The notes under the pieces are model-generated. The model searched no databases. It worked only from the letters and a program-made list of their open reading frames with translations, and had not been told where the DNA came from. Both the position numbers and the translations under genes were made by a program. Shown one piece after another: positions 60,988 to 64,000 of a stretch of DNA of 64,000 nucleotides; within the stretch, counting starts at the first letter, position 1; every line of letters starts with the position of its first letter. The DNA comes from Chondrosia reniformis (taxonomy: Eukaryota > Porifera > Demospongiae > Chondrillida > Chondrillidae): contig OX359201.1 in NCBI GenBank assembly GCA_947172415.1, positions 1,488,001-1,552,000 of the forward strand. Reading direction: 5' to 3'.

Positions 60988-63093
60988 TTAATTATAGTTA
61001 AACACTCCGTAAGCTGGGTTTGGCTCAATAAAAGCATCGATATCTTGTCTAGATCTGAGTTGCTGACAGTTAACACTATTGTCATTTAGGACATCATCCA
61101 CTGTATCATATATTGGCTCAATAATAGGAGCAGCATGATCATCATTGACTTTTTCATTTGATCTACCTATAATATTATCATTGTTATAGTCTGTAAATGT
61201 CATATATGGGGCCAGACAGGCATATAGACTGTATACATATATATATATATATATATATGACAAATGGATTGCATGATAACTGTATAAGAGAATTTGAACA
61301 TTTTGATCCAAAGCACAGATAGTGGTCAATAAAGACATCTGGGTCAAAAGTTTATATTCACATTAATTTTCATGAGCCAGGCAACAACTTGTTGTGGGCG
61401 TCCATATAATGTTCATATATTTGGTGTGACATTAATAAAATAAAAAGCATTCCTTCTAACTGTGTCGAACTTATCTTTGGGATGGTACATCCTTCAACTT
61501 TTGAGCGTTTAAAAACACAGTTTAGTTTCGTTTCTTGGTCAAACGTTTCGACCCTGGGGATCTTCTTCAGTGACTGATGGTTGAGTGGAAAATTGCCACT
61601 ATTTAGCTGTTCACTACCTCAAAACTGGCTACTCAATTGCTTAGGGACAAGGCCAAGATTACAGACAGGGAAATCCACTGGCAAAGGAGAAGGGTCAAAG
61701 AAGCCATCAGGATCCAGGCCAGAAATGTCAGGTGAGGATGAATTTAGATCAACGCATTGTGCTACATCAAGCCTGGAGACGATTTAATATTCATACTTCC
61801 TGTTTTTCTCTTCCTGCTGAGGATCACATGACAGGAAGTGGAAATGGCAGGAAAATCCTCTATATAGAGGCAATTTTCCACTCAACCATCAGTCACTGAA
61901 GAAGACCCCCAGGGTCGAAACGTTTGACCAAGAAACGAAACCAAACTACGTTTTTAAACGATTAAAAGTCCAAAGATGGTGTGATTTTCTCTATAATTTT
62001 TAACAAATATTATAATATATAAACTTAAATAGACTGCATGGGTGTAATACATTATCATGCTTATATACCTTTGCATGTTTGAATACATGAATACACCACT
62101 ACACTTCCCAGTAGCAAAGCAGAGAAAACAATGATCACAGAAGCAATCCCAATAAATCTTGTATCATCACCTAATATACACAAGTATATAAGGTCAATTA
62201 TGTTCAATGCCACATATAATATAATAACTTACACGTATATATACAGTTGATTATACATCATTTCTATATAGCTAATATGTATTGCTAAACAGGAACTCTC
62301 ACAAAAAAATGTTGTGACGTTTTCTAGTATAAAGAACAGCCCAAGAATGCATGGCTGTTATAATCATATATAAGTATGAAACATCAGGAGAATATACGTA
62401 CTAAAACACAATGCACACAAAATTTCAGTTCCTGTTGGGTACGTGTCGAATAAAATGAACATATATTCCTATATGGTCACATAATGCTTGTCATACTCTT
62501 TATAATAGATCTCAAAGTTGTCAATTGCTGATTTCAACATAACACCACATATACACCACGTATACGGAAACTGTCAGTACCATGCTGTGTACACATGCAC
62601 ATTGATATATATATGCCCAGTTCCTTCCACATAAAAGTAGGCAAAACAAAATCTCCTGTAATAAAATGCATGGTACAGCTGTATCCTCATCAAACCTATT
62701 TTATTATATGATAATATATTAACATGACTCTATGTACTTACAGATACAGTGTTAAATTTCCTACGGTTTTATGATTTTAAGATACCTCTATACAGGAATT
62801 TGAACATGCAAAACATTGGAGACAAAATGAAGAATTAGCAAGATCTCAAATTATAGTGACAGACATTTATACCTCTTAGACTATTATATAATTAGTGACT
62901 CATGTGTCCAGCTTGGCCTAGTGCATACACATGCGTCACTTATAATTACTACAGTATGCACCATAAACACGTAAATTATATACTCCACACTCTTACTGAT
63001 TATATTCTTTGGTAGTTCTAACACGATTATGCCAGCAAGGAGCAAAATTAAAGATGACACGAGGACTATCACAAGGTATTTATTAACTGCCAT
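60988..63093 (-). CDS. Small membrane protein with NPxY/tyrosine-motif tail
   Basis: Three exons, 63093-62997, 62170-62069 and 61190-60988, give 402 nt or 133 aa, with both introns in phase 1. Residues 1-26 are a hydrophobic start (signal peptide or anchor). Exon 2 codes a TM segment (IGIASVIIVFSALLLGSVVV, about 39-58) and CIQTCK. Exon 3 is a polar tail with EPIYDTV and NPAY, the latter an NPxY word known to bind PTB domains or clathrin adaptors. Phase 1-1 introns and the tiny outer part suggest that extracellular exons may exist in the 826-bp intron or were lost, but I found none. I do not recognise the gene. It converges on the dynein stop codon with a gap of 144 bp. A foldback element and a TA microsatellite lie in intron 2. 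Confidence 0.6.
61233..61259. repeat. (AT)n microsatellite
   Basis: A run of alternating AT next to the acceptor of the tail exon of the small membrane protein gene. Confidence 0.85.
61481..61980. mobile_element. Foldback MITE, 0.5 kb
   Basis: Long inverted arms of about 110 bp share GTTTCTTGGTCAAACGTTTC and CAGTGACTGATGGTTGAGTG. The centre of about 280 bp is single-copy here. A frame inside (61581-61787) is chance. Single arms of the same kind lie at 12055-12130. Confidence 0.85.
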
Positions 63094-64000
63094 GTTGAAT
63101 TGAACATCTAATGGGATACTAAGATAAACCAGAATGCACGTGCATTAATACAACAAACATGGTGACATATAATAGGAATTGAAGTCTAGTTACCGCGTAA
63201 TACGTGACGATTCTAGTATTTGTAGAGTAATCGTTAATTGCAGAACATCTTCCTTCACTTAGCACTTGTAAGTATACGTAGTTCATCTGCATCTATAGCA
63301 TGCACGAAAGAGGACTGAGAGTATAATCCTAATGGCTCTTATACGGCTTTACAAGGTAATGTGCCCCGAAATGTTAAAATTACACCTACTATAACACAGG
63401 GCTACAAACTTACTTTCTACGGAATCAGATCGATTAGCTGCATAATTAAGGTAGGAAACTATTCCGTATTCGGAAAATGGAGCGATTGGCCAAAATTGTT
63501 ACTTCACCTCTGTGAGTCAACGTTTGGCTTACTATTTCTATCGTTTCTTCACCGACGGAAATGTAAACGACGGAACTGCTGTGCCTTAGTTTAACTCAGA
63601 ATTGATGTGTATGTTTAAATTTTATTATATCACTTCTGCATGTGTGGTTATAGCCTCGAGCTCAGTTTCGTTACTTTTTTCAGATAAGCTATTCATTATT
63701 GCAACACTGGCCTGCCATCCCTACGTACTTCTAACTACAATTTTTGAATGCTTCACCGTATGTAAACCGCGGACCTTAAGATAAACAAGTACAGTACGTA
63801 GGTTCTATCTTATGTTTATTACTGTATTATAAATTCAGGGACTTTGGAATTCCTGCACGATGTGAGTAATCGATTATCGAACATCGAGTTCACATGCATA
63901 GGTCTACCCCCGTTTTTGTTCTCATTCATTCTCGGGCGCCCGCCCCTATTATTGTTGTCAGAAATTATGTTAACGTATGGCTTCGGTCAACAAAATGGCG
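63094..64000. other. Intergenic, right edge
   Basis: No gene can be supported. The open frame at 63361-63594 has no recognisable product. An ATG at 63977, in the frame MASVNKMA, runs into the window edge and could be the start of a next gene. Confidence 0.3.

Noticed and set aside
61581-61787. 68-residue ORF
   Set aside because: It lies within the interior of a foldback element and has no recognisable content.
63332-63356. Short first coding exon (MALIRLYK) with a GTAATG donor
   Set aside because: Only eight codons, and no matching downstream exon could be joined in phase.

Overview
The window looks like nuclear DNA of an early-branching animal, most likely a demosponge. It is AT-rich, has many short introns and is full of small transposable elements. 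It encodes a DEATH-NACHT-LRR innate immune receptor, a gene type known to be expanded in sponges, and a complete axonemal dynein heavy chain. The species call is inference. Gene models were built by hand from reading frames, GT/AG splice sites and intron phase. All intron phases close and all four multi-exon coding sequences are multiples of three.

Layout. Bases 1-7500 are a repeat complex: about 165-bp satellite arrays, a duplicated 1.1-kb block, a 24-bp minisatellite, large inverted arms, tRNA-derived SINEs, a LINE fragment and stray copies of the last exon of an Elp5-like Elongator gene. Bases 7500-9850 hold a dispersed repeat split by a 1.48-kb terminal-inverted-repeat transposon. Bases 10190-10810 encode a secreted cysteine-rich repeat protein. 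Bases 11000-13060 hold a pogo-like MITE, a third and frameshifted Elp5 exon copy, and a tandem pair of long hairpins just upstream of a three-TM membrane protein gene (13129-13851). An 11-exon NLR gene runs on the minus strand (22526 to 14741, 1172 aa). A three-exon CD225/dispanin-like two-TM gene (25038-26266) follows, with a decayed copy of its middle exon 2.5 kb upstream.

From 27569 to 60843 a 52-exon gene encodes a complete outer-arm dynein gamma heavy chain of the DNAH5/DNAH8 type (about 4615 aa). Its introns hold a second, intronless copy of the three-TM gene (33084-33809), an antisense tRNA-Leu(UAG) gene in a 162-bp intron, and many MITE, SINE and dispersed-repeat copies. A small two-hydrophobic-segment protein with a tyrosine-motif tail (63093 to 60988, minus) converges on the dynein 3' end.

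The genes do not form a pathway. The dynein drives ciliary or flagellar beating, the NLR and the CD225-like protein suggest innate defence, and the three-TM pair, the secreted repeat protein and the small receptor-like protein are of unknown function and may be lineage-specific.
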